A DNA stretch of 64,000 nucleotides from contig NZ_FQUL01000007.1 in assembly GCF_900128965.1 (NCBI RefSeq), forward strand, positions 1 to 64,000. The letters run 5' to 3'. Of the stretch, positions 47,324 to 56,277 are shown piece after piece. The stretch comes from Ferrithrix thermotolerans DSM 19514 (lineage in GTDB: Bacteria; Actinomycetota; Acidimicrobiia; Acidimicrobiales; Acidimicrobiaceae). The position numbers and the translations under genes are program-made. The stretch's first letter is position 1, and the number at the start of each line of letters is the position of its first letter. The notes under the pieces were generated by a model. It worked only from the letters and a program-made list of their open reading frames with translations. It was not told the DNA's origin and did not search any database.

Positions 47324-48189
47324 GGTGTTGAAAATACTCCTTCTTCTATCTCTCTGTGGATAATCTGCGCAACGTAATCTGGGTGCTGGGCGTGGAGATC
47401 ATGGTGACCAGCTATCCAGTAAGCAGATGAAGCTGCGTCCGAAATCTCTCGTAAGCGTCGAATTTCCTCTCTCTTAGTTGCCGAATCCACTATTTCGTCG
47501 TTGAGTGCCGTGATGAAGATGAACGGCGTGGAGATCTTCTCGAATATCTCCACGGGATCCTGCTCCCACAGTTCCCGCAGGATCTTGATGTGGTTTGATC
47601 GTTCGAGCCTCGCCGAAACATTACCCTCGGGACTTTCTTTGAAGTTGGCCAGGATTCCCTCGAATGCGCTGTCTGGAAAGTCAGATAGATTTTCTTGGAG
47701 ACGCTGCCGAAGCGAACTGATAGTGTAGTTGTCGAATCGCGGAGGACTTAGCTTGGCTTCGCACTCTTGCCAGGTAGGGTAATCCTTCTTTAGCGCTCTA
47801 AACCCACCGTCAATGAGTACGAGCCCTCTAACGTCGCTTGGATATCTTAGTGCGTAGTTTTCAACGACTGAGCATCCGAAACTTTGTCCAACAAAGACAG
47901 CTGGAACTGTCAAAAGGCCTTCGTTTACAGCGAGATCCAGGAACTCTTTCAGATCCTGGACAAATGTATCGTAGTCGTAGCTACCATCGGGCTTATCGGT
48001 TTCACCATGTCCTCTTTGATCGACGCTACAGAGACTGTATCCGTGGGCGCTGAGACGTTGACCGACACCTCGGTACATCTTTGCATTTGAGGCGAGTCCG
48101 TGGATCATCACGATGGAGGGTCCCACCCCCTGTTGGTAGAGGAAGTGGACACGTAGTCCGTTTGCGAGGTTTCGATACTGTGACTGCAC
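47320..48189 (-). CDS. Alpha/beta hydrolase
   Basis: A 289-residue alpha/beta-fold hydrolase. VMIHGLASNAKMYRG is the oxyanion segment, SVDQRGHGETDKP follows, the nucleophilic Ser lies in FVGQSFGCSVVE, the acid is probably in ITALNDEIVD, and the His is in WIAGHHDLHAQHP. The substrate is unknown. GTG 48187-48189 is the start, with AGG about nine bases away. It is translationally coupled (ATGA-like four-base overlap) to the S51-CysS fusion gene. Confidence 0.85.
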   Translation of the reverse strand: MQSQYRNLANGLRVHFLYQQGVGPSIVMIHGLASNAKMYRGVGQRLSAHGYSLCSVDQRGHGETDKPDGSYDYDTFVQDLKEFLDLAVNEGLLTVPAVFVGQSFGCSVVENYALRYPSDVRGLVLIDGGFRALKKDYPTWQECEAKLSPPRFDNYTISSLRQRLQENLSDFPDSAFEGILANFKESPEGNVSARLERSNHIKILRELWEQDPVEIFEKISTPFIFITALNDEIVDSATKREEIRRLREISDAASSAYWIAGHHDLHAQHPDYVAQIIHREIEEGVFSTP

Positions 48190-48260
48190 ACATCTTTAAC
48201 CTGTTTTAGCTTGGAAATGTTCCACACGTGACGATCTACTGACTTGCTGGAATGTCTAAT

Positions 48261-49271
48261 CTAAAGGGCACGGACCTCAACGTGTCCGACTTGATCTCTA
48301 GACTTCCCGATCTCAGATACTAGTCGTTCGACTATGCGAAGTGTCGTTGCAGTGTCGTCAACACTCCAGATGAGAGGCGTGCCTTCCAGGATGTGTTTTG
48401 AGAAAGCCATGATCATGGCCAGATATGCGCTAATAGGCTCACTTTCAAACAGAGTTACCTTACCAAATCTGTCAGTTTGTACTATCTGTGTGTCAGCTGA
48501 ACTAGGGGTGCAGGCCTTTTTGACCTCTAAGGATAGGTTCTCGCCGATTATCTTGAGATCTTGGCTCTCGGCAGAGACGAAAGAGGTGAAGACAAAAGCA
48601 TTACGATCTCCCTCGAACTCTATAGTTGTGGCTGTCCGAAGATCGATAAGACTTCGAGACTTGGTAAAGCTGGTGATTAGTCGCTTGGGTTGGGATCCCA
48701 GGATCTTTAGGACCGGGGAGAACGCGTAGATTCCGATATCCCAGAGAGAACCCCCACCTTGCATAGGATCTAGACGGTAGCCCGACAGGGGTTCGAGCCT
48801 GCCGGAAAAGGACGAGTAGATGCTTTGCACCTCTCCAAAGGATTCGTCTCTGCAAAGACCCAAAGCCTTGATATGGCGAGGATGGTATGCGGTCATGTAA
48901 GCCTCTGCAAGAGCGACACGGTTTTTTTGTGCCGCTCCGTGCATCTCTTGGAGGTCTTTTCCTGAGATCGCCATAGGTTTTTCACAGAGAACGTGTTTCT
49001 TTGACGTTATAGCCTCGATTACGACCTCGTGGTGCAGGTGGTTTGGAAGTGCAACGTAGACTGCGTCTACCTCGGCATCCTCTAGCAGGTCACGGTAGTC
49101 TCTGTACAGCCTTACTCCGGAGGTGCTTAGGTCGTTTTCCCTGAAGGTTCTCGAAGACATAGCGACGATACGGGAGTTATTGGCACCTTCGATAGCTGGG
49201 ATAACTCCTACTTGGGCGACGTGGCTGGTAGCTCCGATCACACCGAAACCGACCGTGTTGTTGCCTTTCAT
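48261..49271 (-). CDS. Gfo/Idh/MocA-family oxidoreductase
   Basis: A 336-residue NAD(P)-dependent dehydrogenase: FGVIGATSHVAQVGVIPAI Rossmann segment, VYVALPNHLHHEVVIEAI, and HVLCEKPMAIS with the conserved EKP. The C-terminal alpha/beta domain includes GSLWDIGIYAFSP. Members act on sugars or their derivatives; the substrate cannot be read. It follows a second Gfo/Idh gene by eight bases. Confidence 0.88.
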   Translation of the reverse strand: MKGNNTVGFGVIGATSHVAQVGVIPAIEGANNSRIVAMSSRTFRENDLSTSGVRLYRDYRDLLEDAEVDAVYVALPNHLHHEVVIEAITSKKHVLCEKPMAISGKDLQEMHGAAQKNRVALAEAYMTAYHPRHIKALGLCRDESFGEVQSIYSSFSGRLEPLSGYRLDPMQGGGSLWDIGIYAFSPVLKILGSQPKRLITSFTKSRSLIDLRTATTIEFEGDRNAFVFTSFVSAESQDLKIIGENLSLEVKKACTPSSADTQIVQTDRFGKVTLFESEPISAYLAMIMAFSKHILEGTPLIWSVDDTATTLRIVERLVSEIGKSRDQVGHVEVRAL

Positions 49272-49279
49272 AGACCTAA

Positions 49280-50953
49280 CTACCCATCTTTACTCTGAAG
49301 GTGTGCCTGTTCCAGGACGGCTATGACCTCACGAACCTGATCTGGTTGAACCTCAAGAGCCGATCCTAGATGGATATGATCTGCAAAGTTGCGCCAGAAT
49401 CCGTATCGCTTTGGCGGCGGAAGAGTTATAGTTTGCCGTGAGACTCTATTTGGCCCCTCATAGCGTGCAAGTTCCAGTTCAGCTGGTGCTTCAGCGAAGT
49501 GGTAGTAGTCTTTTACGTATCCGTGTTCTTGCGTCACCGTCTCTTTTGTAATTGGCTGGTAATGACCGACTAGGGTTCCCTCCGTTCCTTGCAGGTAGAA
49601 CTTTGGCTTTCGAATAGCCGCTAGGTCACTTTGGATGAAAGTCGCCTCCCTGCCTTCCGGAAAGCTCATGTGAATGGTTATCTGGTCTAGGTTGGAAACC
49701 TCGTACCAACGACGCTTGTGTCCAAAAGAGGTAACCACCGTGGGTGCTTGACCTAGTAGCTGAAGTGTCCAGTCGACGTAGTGGGCACCCCAGTCGTAGG
49801 CTGCTCCGCCGGAAACGCCTTCGTCTGAGTGCCAGGCCCGGCACGGATGGTCGAAGGTTCCGACAAAGGTTTCGATATTGAAGAGGTCTCCTATGCCTCC
49901 GGCGAAGACCACTTCTCGAATCGCTCTGTAGTCTTGATCCCAACGCCGGTTCTGATTTACTGTTAGGACGAGTCCCTGGGCTTGAGCAAGCTCGATTAGG
50001 TCATCCGCCTCCTGAACCGTTAGGCACATGGGTTTCTCCAGTACTACGTGTCTACCTGCTCTTAGAGCGTCAAGAGCGATCTGATAGTGCGTGGACGGTG
50101 GAGTTGCGACCACTACAACCTCTACTTCGTCAACCTCGAGGAGGTCCTTGTGAGTGGATACAGTCGTAATCCCAGGAAACTCCCTTGATGCCGCAGCGCG
50201 CCTATCGGGACTTGGATCGACTGCACCCACAAATGACAACCCTTCTATCGATGAAGCTGCACTTCCATGAAAATAGCCCATGCCACCGTAGGGCCCATAC
50301 CCAACCACGGAGACACCAAAGGGTTTGGGACGGTTGTTTGATAAAGTCAGATACACCTCAAGGAGGTACCGAACCTCTTCGTTAGCGCAGGTTAGACTGT
50401 CGAAGTCGAATCCGAAGAAATGCAGGGTTCCAGCACCCACAGCACGTCTCCACGAAACCAAACGGTCTTGCATGTGTATGTTTACATACGTAAGTGGCTC
50501 GGCTCCTTCGGGTGTGCGACATGTATAAAGAGAAGAGAGGATCGGTACCTCTGAAGGGAACCGCACGAAGGCAGGAATATCCTTATTCAGCTTAAGGTAC
50601 CATTCAGACGTTGGAAGCGTATCTAAATTCAGTTCAATATCGCCGATACGAGTCGACTCTGACTCTAAAGAGCCGAATAAAAAGAGATTACCTCCATCTC
50701 TTAGAGTCGAAAGAAGTTCGGGCGTCAACATGGAGTAGCTCGGAACGATAAGCTTGCCGTCTCTACGAAGAATCTTTGTGGCATCTAGGTGATCTACCTT
50801 TTTGAACGACGCTGATAGATGATCTCTGCGGGGTGACCAATATGGAGAGAGAACGCTCGCGCTAGATTGGTTCGAACTAATCAAAGATGACATGGTGTGC
50901 TCTTTCTTCTTTATCGCTTCTTTATCGGTAGTCTTAGGGAATGGCGCTTCCAC
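49280..50953 (-). CDS. Gfo/Idh/MocA-family oxidoreductase with N-terminal extra domain
   Basis: A 557-residue protein. The last 340 residues are a Gfo/Idh/MocA enzyme: VSVVGYGPYGGMGYFHGSA, VVVATPPSTHYQIALDAL, HVVLEKPMCLT, and GGAAYDWGAHYVDW. The first 210 residues are a separate alpha/beta domain resembling class I amidotransferase-like sugar domains (KLIVPSYSMLTPELLSTLRD, GTLHFFGFDFD), without a clear nucleophile. GTG 50953 opens the frame; ATG 50893 (MSSLISSN) may be the true start. It forms a pair with the next oxidoreductase, suggesting two steps on one sugar substrate (inference). Confidence 0.82.
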   Translation of the reverse strand: MEAPFPKTTDKEAIKKKEHTMSSLISSNQSSASVLSPYWSPRRDHLSASFKKVDHLDATKILRRDGKLIVPSYSMLTPELLSTLRDGGNLFLFGSLESESTRIGDIELNLDTLPTSEWYLKLNKDIPAFVRFPSEVPILSSLYTCRTPEGAEPLTYVNIHMQDRLVSWRRAVGAGTLHFFGFDFDSLTCANEEVRYLLEVYLTLSNNRPKPFGVSVVGYGPYGGMGYFHGSAASSIEGLSFVGAVDPSPDRRAAASREFPGITTVSTHKDLLEVDEVEVVVVATPPSTHYQIALDALRAGRHVVLEKPMCLTVQEADDLIELAQAQGLVLTVNQNRRWDQDYRAIREVVFAGGIGDLFNIETFVGTFDHPCRAWHSDEGVSGGAAYDWGAHYVDWTLQLLGQAPTVVTSFGHKRRWYEVSNLDQITIHMSFPEGREATFIQSDLAAIRKPKFYLQGTEGTLVGHYQPITKETVTQEHGYVKDYYHFAEAPAELELARYEGPNRVSRQTITLPPPKRYGFWRNFADHIHLGSALEVQPDQVREVIAVLEQAHLQSKDG

Positions 50954-50960
50954 TTAGGAG

Positions 50961-51428
50961 TTAGCTAGCGAGTGTCTCGATTAGTTCTGACACGATCCAC
51001 CCTAAATAGTTGTAAACGTCAAAGATAAACCTTAGCTCGTCTGAGCCTAGGCTCGACTGGTTAAATGACTCGTCCTTTATGCCTAAAATCTCAGCCAGCA
51101 CAAGCCTTGCTTTGTTGAGGTCTTGGAGTAAAGTGGTGGCCTCTACTGAGTTCAACAAGTCTTTTCGCCTTATCATCTCGGCACTTACGCTGAAGGAGCT
51201 AGCAACCTCGAACTGCTTGGCATCTTCGCGGCTTTGAGAGTCCAGTTCACATTCGGCTTGTCTGACGGGATCGTCAAATATGGGCGGGAAAAGTCTCCAA
51301 GACAGATTTATATCGCTTAGGACTATGTTCGATATCTGCTCTAGATAGTTGGAGAGAACGTCTCGCTCTCGATCGTTTATACGAACCTTGATCGTGTCTT
51401 CCCCTTGTCGTTTGAATGGAGACTTCAT
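50961..51428 (-). CDS. DUF2017 protein
   Basis: A 155-residue helical protein matching the actinobacterial DUF2017 pattern: LFPPIFDDPVRQAE near residue 46, a central helical region, DLNKARLVLAEILGI, and YLGWIVSELIETL at the end. Its position directly after clpS is conserved in Actinobacteria and hints at a link with ClpS-dependent proteolysis. No activity is known. Confidence 0.82.
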   Translation of the reverse strand: MKSPFKRQGEDTIKVRINDRERDVLSNYLEQISNIVLSDINLSWRLFPPIFDDPVRQAECELDSQSREDAKQFEVASSFSVSAEMIRRKDLLNSVEATTLLQDLNKARLVLAEILGIKDESFNQSSLGSDELRFIFDVYNYLGWIVSELIETLAS

Positions 51429-51439
51429 CTACCGGCCAC

Positions 51440-51727
51440 TTACTTATCTTGCTGCATTGTGGCCCAGAGGCCGTAGGCGTGGAGTCGGTTTACGTCTCTC
51501 TCAGCCTCCGACTTTGATCCCGATGAAACAGCGGCTTTACCTTCATTGTGAATTTGAAGCATCAGCTCTGTAGCCTTCTCTTTCGAGTAACCAAATAGCT
51601 TTTGTAGAACAAAGGTTACGTAGTTCATGAGATTTACTGGGTCGTTCCAGACGATTACAACCCACGGAGAATCAATCTCCTGACCCAATCTCTCTTCAGT
51701 CTCGACCATTCCCCCTAGAGCCGTCAA
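51440..51727 (-). CDS. clpS: ATP-dependent Clp protease adaptor ClpS
   Basis: A 95-residue N-recognin adaptor: [40 protein letters not shown]. It binds N-degron substrates and delivers them to ClpAP or ClpCP. TTG 51727 has AAAGGGA six bases upstream; the in-frame ATG six codons later sits too close to GGGGGA. It is first in a run with DUF2017. Confidence 0.93.
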   Translation of the reverse strand: MTALGGMVETEERLGQEIDSPWVVIVWNDPVNLMNYVTFVLQKLFGYSKEKATELMLQIHNEGKAAVSSGSKSEAERDVNRLHAYGLWATMQQDK

Positions 51728-51877
51728 AGCTGTATCCCTTTCGGAGCAACGTATCTGAGCAAAATCATCCTATCTCTGCCTTGCGGACGAAGGACTAGTT
51801 GTTATCTAGTGAGACCGCTTGAAGTAGTTATTGTGAGAGTTTTCAACCGTCACCTTGGGCTTTTCCAGGCCATCGGG

Positions 51878-52840
51878 TTAGGTGGGGGACAGGTTGGGGA
51901 TCTCGGTCGACTCAAGGTTTCGCTCTGCCTCGTCCTTTAGGGTTCCCCTTTCGAAGAACAAAAGGTTCAGCCATAAAGCGGCCATCCAAACGACAGTAGC
52001 CCCAGCGATGTGGAAACCCACCAGTAGCGCTGGAAGGTGCGTGAAGTACTGTGTGTACCCGATGGCCCCTTGAAGTGCTTCCATCACCAAGAGGAACCGT
52101 CCAGCTTTTTGTACGTCTTCGGGAGCTCCGCTTTGCTTTAGAAGCAACAGCCCGACTAGGGTTAGTCCGACTAGCAGCCAAACTATATCTGCGTGCAACT
52201 GGGCGACGTCTCTTAGTTTGAAGGGTAGGCGAGCCGCTATTGGACTCCCGCTGTGAGGACCCGATCCCGTCACTGCGGTACCTACGAAGATAACAGCTCC
52301 GAGAACCAAGAGCACTAATCGACCCCAAAGGACGGTTTCTTTAGATACCCGTCGAGTAGGTGCCACGTCATCTGAAGCAGAGTGGGCATATAGAACGATG
52401 GCGTTCCATACAATCAGGATCGCCAAGATGAAGTGAGCCATGACATATGGAGGTGCAAGCTTCGCTAGTACGGTCAGTCCACCTAGTACGATCTCAGCTA
52501 TGAGACCTCCAACCAATCCCATCGCCAACCACGCCAGGTCCTTGCGAAAGGGCTTGCGCAAGAAGGCGGCGAGTGCTGAGAGGATTACAATGATAGACGC
52601 ACCGATTGTGATCATTCGGTTTACAAACTCCACCATGGGATGGAATGAGTCTGCAGCGACAAGGTGGTTCGCCGTGCAGTCTGGCCAGGTGGGACAACCT
52701 AGACCAGATTGCGTGAGCCTAACGGCTCCGCCTGTGACTATGATTACCGCAAGAAACACCAAGGTGGCGTAGGATAGTCGCCGAAAGCCTACGGGCGTTA
52801 TCCTCCACTCTTTGAACCACTTCGTCCACTCTTCGATCAC
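51878..52840 (-). CDS. ctaA: Heme A synthase (CtaA/COX15)
   Basis: A 320-residue membrane protein with eight predicted helices: VFLAVIIVTGGAVRLTQSGLGCPTWPDC in part, the EFVNRM motif with catalytic Glu, and His ligands in HFILAILIVWN, LHADIVWLLV and GFHIAGATVVW. GCPTWPDC contains the Cys pair of the extracytoplasmic loop. It oxidises heme O to heme A for an aa3-type oxidase encoded elsewhere. The start is GTG 52838-52840. Confidence 0.93.
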   Translation of the reverse strand: MIEEWTKWFKEWRITPVGFRRLSYATLVFLAVIIVTGGAVRLTQSGLGCPTWPDCTANHLVAADSFHPMVEFVNRMITIGASIIVILSALAAFLRKPFRKDLAWLAMGLVGGLIAEIVLGGLTVLAKLAPPYVMAHFILAILIVWNAIVLYAHSASDDVAPTRRVSKETVLWGRLVLLVLGAVIFVGTAVTGSGPHSGSPIAARLPFKLRDVAQLHADIVWLLVGLTLVGLLLLKQSGAPEDVQKAGRFLLVMEALQGAIGYTQYFTHLPALLVGFHIAGATVVWMAALWLNLLFFERGTLKDEAERNLESTEIPNLSPT

Positions 52841-53055
52841 AATTTACAATCTAGTGTGTCTAATGGCTTAGCTTGAACTGATTCTCAGCTAACTATCAGG
52901 GGTACCTCGACGGTCTCGTATTACTTACTTTCTTTATCGTACTTCGTCGATACACCTTGGACCATTTGTCGACGAGTTTTTGCCTTTTCCCTTGGGCGGT
53001 GCTTGGTGTTTGCGTCCTAGCGATCAAGATAAGACAAGATCAAGAGCAAACTCGG

Positions 53056-53084
53056 CCTAAGGCCTATTGAGGTTGAGCCTTAGG
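53056..53084 (-). terminator. Candidate terminator at the ABC permease end
   Basis: CCTAAGGC (53056-53063) pairs with GCCTTAGG (53077-53084) and overlaps the permease stop. There is no strong U-tract, so it may be only an mRNA-end hairpin. The rest of 52841-53055 shows no gene. Confidence 0.35.
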
Positions 53085-53811
53085 ACTCCCAACGAAAGAA
53101 CTTTGCAGCTAAAAGAGGTGCAACGACGGCCCAGACTATGAGGGTTGTCCAGTCTGAAGATGGAATCGATCCACCGGCACCCAAGGCATGGAAGAAGATA
53201 TCGGACGTTGCCTGGGCGGGTAGTACTTTGGCGACAGTCGCTAAAAGTCCAGGGAGCGATGAGGTTGGAAATATCATCCCTCCAAGAAACAGTAGGATCA
53301 GGTAGATAGCATTTGAGATCCCTATCATTGCCTCGGACTTCAAAGTACCGGCGAGGAGCAGTCCGATGCCCGAAAACGCTACGGTAGCCAGTAACGCACC
53401 TACTATGAAAATCGCAAAGTTTCCTTGCGGATGCCAGCCAAGTAATGTCCCGACTATGTACAGGACTGCCACTTGGATGACCTCCACGACGAGTATCGCT
53501 GTAATCTTGGCGTACAGAAAGCCGCTTTTCCCAAGTGGGGTCACACCTAGCCTCTTTAAGACCCCGTAGGTTCGGTCCACCGCAGTTGCAATGCCCTGTG
53601 AAACCATCCCTGTGGCCATTACCGCCAAAGCCATCGTCCCAGGAACCAAAAAGTCAACCCTTGAGTGAATGCCCTTTGGGACTGGGAGAACCTTTATCGC
53701 CGAGAAACCTAGAAGAAAGATCACAGGAATAAGGATCGTAACTAGGAGCGACTCTCCTTGGGTGAGAGAGAGGCGAATCTCCGATTTTGCTTGTGCCAAA
53801 TATGCCTTCAC
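53080..53811 (-). CDS. ABC-2 type exporter permease
   Basis: A 243-residue integral membrane protein with six helices. It begins with a cytoplasmic MKAYLAQAKSEIRLSLTQGE segment, then LLVTILIPVIFLLGFSAIKV, and ends LIVWAVVAPLLAAKFFRWE. The ABC-2 fold and a conserved central LFLGGMIFPTSSLPG loop fit drug or lipid exporters. It begins 28 bases after the ATPase gene and forms an ABC pair with it; substrate unknown. Confidence 0.88.
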   Translation of the reverse strand: MKAYLAQAKSEIRLSLTQGESLLVTILIPVIFLLGFSAIKVLPVPKGIHSRVDFLVPGTMALAVMATGMVSQGIATAVDRTYGVLKRLGVTPLGKSGFLYAKITAILVVEVIQVAVLYIVGTLLGWHPQGNFAIFIVGALLATVAFSGIGLLLAGTLKSEAMIGISNAIYLILLFLGGMIFPTSSLPGLLATVAKVLPAQATSDIFFHALGAGGSIPSSDWTTLIVWAVVAPLLAAKFFRWES

Positions 53812-53839
53812 TTTCTACTCCATTTCAAGGTATTGGACA

Positions 53840-54751
53840 TCAGGCATCCGCCTTGGATGTTATCGAGAGATAGATGTCCTCCAAAGACGTGCTGGAGGTT
53901 GAGAGGTCTGAGAAACCTATCCCTTGATCGGCAAGATAGCGGGCGAGATTGGCGATTAACTCAGGGGAGCCATCTGCTTCTACCACGTAAAGCTCATTAC
54001 CGAAGGGACGCTTGAGCGCAACGTTTAGGTGTTCTTCGAATGACTTCGGATCGATCTCGTCTGCTGAACGGAAGGTTATCTGTGATGCGGAGTGCTGTGC
54101 TTTTATCTCGCCTAGGTCTCCATAAGCAACCTTCTTGCCCTGCGAGATGATGAGCAACTTGTCAGCTAGCTTTTCGGCCTCACCTAGTTCATGGGTGGTC
54201 AAAATTATGGCGACTCCCTCTGCGCGTAGTCGAGCGATTAGTTCCCTGATGGCTATTCTGCCCGCAGGATCAACGCCAGATGTGGGCTCGTCTAAAAACA
54301 CGACCTTTGGCCGACCGATCACGGCTAGAGCCAGTAGAAGTCGTTGTTTCTCCCCACCAGAAAGCCTTCGGAAGGGGGTCTTTCTCACGTGCTCAAGTTC
54401 CAAAGTTCTCTCAAGTTCGGCAGGGTCGATAGGGTTGTCGTAGTAGCCCGCAAACAGCGTAAGGGCCTGGCTGGGAGTCATCCTAGGGTTAACTCCTCCT
54501 CCTTGAAGCATGACTCCGATTAGCTTTCCAAGCTCCCGCTGTTGCTTCTTGGGGTCTAGGCCAAGTATTGTGACCTTTCCTTGACTTGGAGATCGAAACC
54601 CCTCTAAGGTCTCGATAGTTGTGGACTTTCCGGCCCCGTTTGGACCAAGCACAATGAAGATTTGACCGTAGTCGGTCTCAAAACTCAGTCCAGATACAGC
54701 CTCCTTAGAACCGTAGGAGACGCGGAGATCTGAAACCTCAATTACTGCCAT
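53840..54751 (-). CDS. ABC exporter ATPase
   Basis: A 303-residue ATPase of the DrrA/NodI type. Walker A is VLGPNGAGKSTTIETLEGF, the signature is LSGGEKQRLLLAL, Walker B is VVFLDEPTSGVDP, and the switch His is in LTTHELGEAE. The C-terminal extension of about 80 residues is usual for the group. The open frame extends to 54901, but the family start is MAVIEVSDLRVSYG at ATG 54751. A TAGTGT box ends eight bases before it, so the mRNA may be leaderless. Confidence 0.9.
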   Translation of the reverse strand: MAVIEVSDLRVSYGSKEAVSGLSFETDYGQIFIVLGPNGAGKSTTIETLEGFRSPSQGKVTILGLDPKKQQRELGKLIGVMLQGGGVNPRMTPSQALTLFAGYYDNPIDPAELERTLELEHVRKTPFRRLSGGEKQRLLLALAVIGRPKVVFLDEPTSGVDPAGRIAIRELIARLRAEGVAIILTTHELGEAEKLADKLLIISQGKKVAYGDLGEIKAQHSASQITFRSADEIDPKSFEEHLNVALKRPFGNELYVVEADGSPELIANLARYLADQGIGFSDLSTSSTSLEDIYLSITSKADA

Positions 54752-54777
54752 AGATTTGACACTAGTCTGTGTTGGTA
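54752..54777. promoter_or_regulatory. Compact divergent promoter, ABC exporter and serS
   Basis: Only 26 bases separate two divergent start codons. On plus, TAGTCT (54763-54768) lies nine bases before the serS ATG; on minus, TAGTGT (54764-54759) lies seven bases before the exporter ATG. The two boxes overlap at CTAG. Both fit TANNNT -10 elements of leaderless genes. Confidence 0.5.
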
Positions 54778-56106
54778 ATGATCGACATAAAATTGCTGCG
54801 AGAACAGACTCAAGAGATAACGAAGCGTCTGGGTAGTCGAGGGGTGGACCCAGACATGATTTCAAAGGTCTTGGAGATAGATTCCAAGCTTCTTGGGTCA
54901 ATGACGGCTCGTGACGCGATGCGAGAGAGAATCAACAAGATCTCCGCAGAGGTGGCTCAAGCAATGAGAGATGGAGATGCTCCGAAGGCAGAGGAACTCC
55001 GTCGGACCTCTCGGGAGTTGGGAGAACAGCTCGGTCTGATCGAAAGACAGTGTCAAGAGTTAGAAAACGAGCGACGCAGTATCTGGGCGATTATTCCAAA
55101 CATACCCGACGACAGGGTGCCTATTGGGCTATCAGAGGAAGACAACGTTGTAGAGCGGGCTTGGTCGCCTTCTAGCGGAGAGAGAAAGTATTCAGAGTTC
55201 ACACTTCCTGAGTACCCAGACCATAAGCGCGTACCCCACTGGGAGATTGGAGAGCAACTAGGGTTGTTAGACCTTGGTCGGGCTGCCAAGATATCGGGTT
55301 CAATGTTTCCCATGTTCAAAGGTCCTGGGGCCCGGTTGTTGCGTGCCATGACCTCACTGGCTCTGGATGAACACGAAGACTCCTACCTCGAGGTTAGGCC
55401 TCCGACCTTCGTGCGTCGTCAAACGATGGTGTCGACCGGGCATCTGCCGAAGTTTGAAGACGACGCATATCACATGGAGGTAGATGATCTATTCGCGATT
55501 CCCACCGCCGAGGTTCCGCTGACCTCCATGTTCAAAGACGAGATCTTAGAGGAAAAGGACCTGCCTTTGAGGCTGTGTGCCGTGTCGCCGTGTTTTAGGC
55601 GCGAAGCAGGTTCAGCAGGTAAAGATACTAGGGGGCTGCTTAGGCTGCACGAGTTCGATAAGGTCGAGCTCTTTGCGTGTTGCACCTACGAGCAACGCGA
55701 TGAAGCGATGAACGACATCTTGGTTCGTGCCGAAGGGCTCCTTCAGCGACTCGGCCTCATCTATAGAGTGGTGCAGCTTTGCACTGGAGATCTAGGTATC
55801 TCCTCGGCTAGGACTATCGACCTTGAGGTGTACGCACCTGGCGTCGATCGATGGCTTGAGGTTTCGTCGGTATCTTGGTTCTCGGACTATCAGGCTCGAA
55901 GAGCGAATCTTAGGTACCGAAGTCAGTCTGATGGACGGGTAAGGTTGCTCAACACAGTCAACGGCTCTGCTTTGGCTTGGCCTCGCATCTGGGCTGCTAT
56001 TGTCGAAGCCAATCGTGAGGCTGACGGAGGAGTGAGCGTGCCTGAGGCGTTGCACCCCTACCTAGGTGGACGAAGCAGAATTTCTCCTGAAGGCAGGCTC
56101 ACTTAG
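54778..56106 (+). CDS. serS: Seryl-tRNA synthetase
   Basis: A 442-residue class II synthetase. Residues 1-110 form the antiparallel coiled-coil arm (IDIKLLREQTQEITKRL, MRERINKISAEVAQAM). The catalytic domain follows: PTAEVPLTSMF, CFRREAGSAGKDTRGLLRLHEFDKVE in part (motif 2), and NGSALAWPRIWAAIVE (motif 3). ATG 54778 gives the typical MIDIKLLRE; a GTG three codons earlier is less likely. No ribosome site is seen. Confidence 0.95.
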   Translation: MIDIKLLREQTQEITKRLGSRGVDPDMISKVLEIDSKLLGSMTARDAMRERINKISAEVAQAMRDGDAPKAEELRRTSRELGEQLGLIERQCQELENERRSIWAIIPNIPDDRVPIGLSEEDNVVERAWSPSSGERKYSEFTLPEYPDHKRVPHWEIGEQLGLLDLGRAAKISGSMFPMFKGPGARLLRAMTSLALDEHEDSYLEVRPPTFVRRQTMVSTGHLPKFEDDAYHMEVDDLFAIPTAEVPLTSMFKDEILEEKDLPLRLCAVSPCFRREAGSAGKDTRGLLRLHEFDKVELFACCTYEQRDEAMNDILVRAEGLLQRLGLIYRVVQLCTGDLGISSARTIDLEVYAPGVDRWLEVSSVSWFSDYQARRANLRYRSQSDGRVRLLNTVNGSALAWPRIWAAIVEANREADGGVSVPEALHPYLGGRSRISPEGRLT

Positions 56107-56151
56107 AATTGGGTTTAGACGCAATGGATAATTTCCGCTAGGTTTACAGTT

Positions 56152-56277
56152 GTGAATACATCTCAACTGTTATTTTCGATAGCGCTAGGAGCGGTAACGC
56201 TTGTAGTGGTTGGCTTTGCAATTTATGTAGTCTCGACAACGCTTTGGGGCGACAAGTGGGTTCGGAGGTCAAAGTGA
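56152..56277 (+). CDS. Tiny single-helix membrane protein coupled to sdhC
   Basis: A 41-codon ORF from GTG 56152 encodes one membrane helix, ALGAVTLVVVGFAIYVVSTT, and a basic tail WGDKWVRRSK. Its TGA overlaps the sdhC GTG (GTGA), and the sdhC ribosome site CGGAGG lies within its last codons. The topology (helix plus positive C-terminus) and coupling support a real protein, perhaps an accessory subunit of the succinate dehydrogenase anchor. No family is known to me. Confidence 0.6.
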   Translation: MNTSQLLFSIALGAVTLVVVGFAIYVVSTTLWGDKWVRRSK

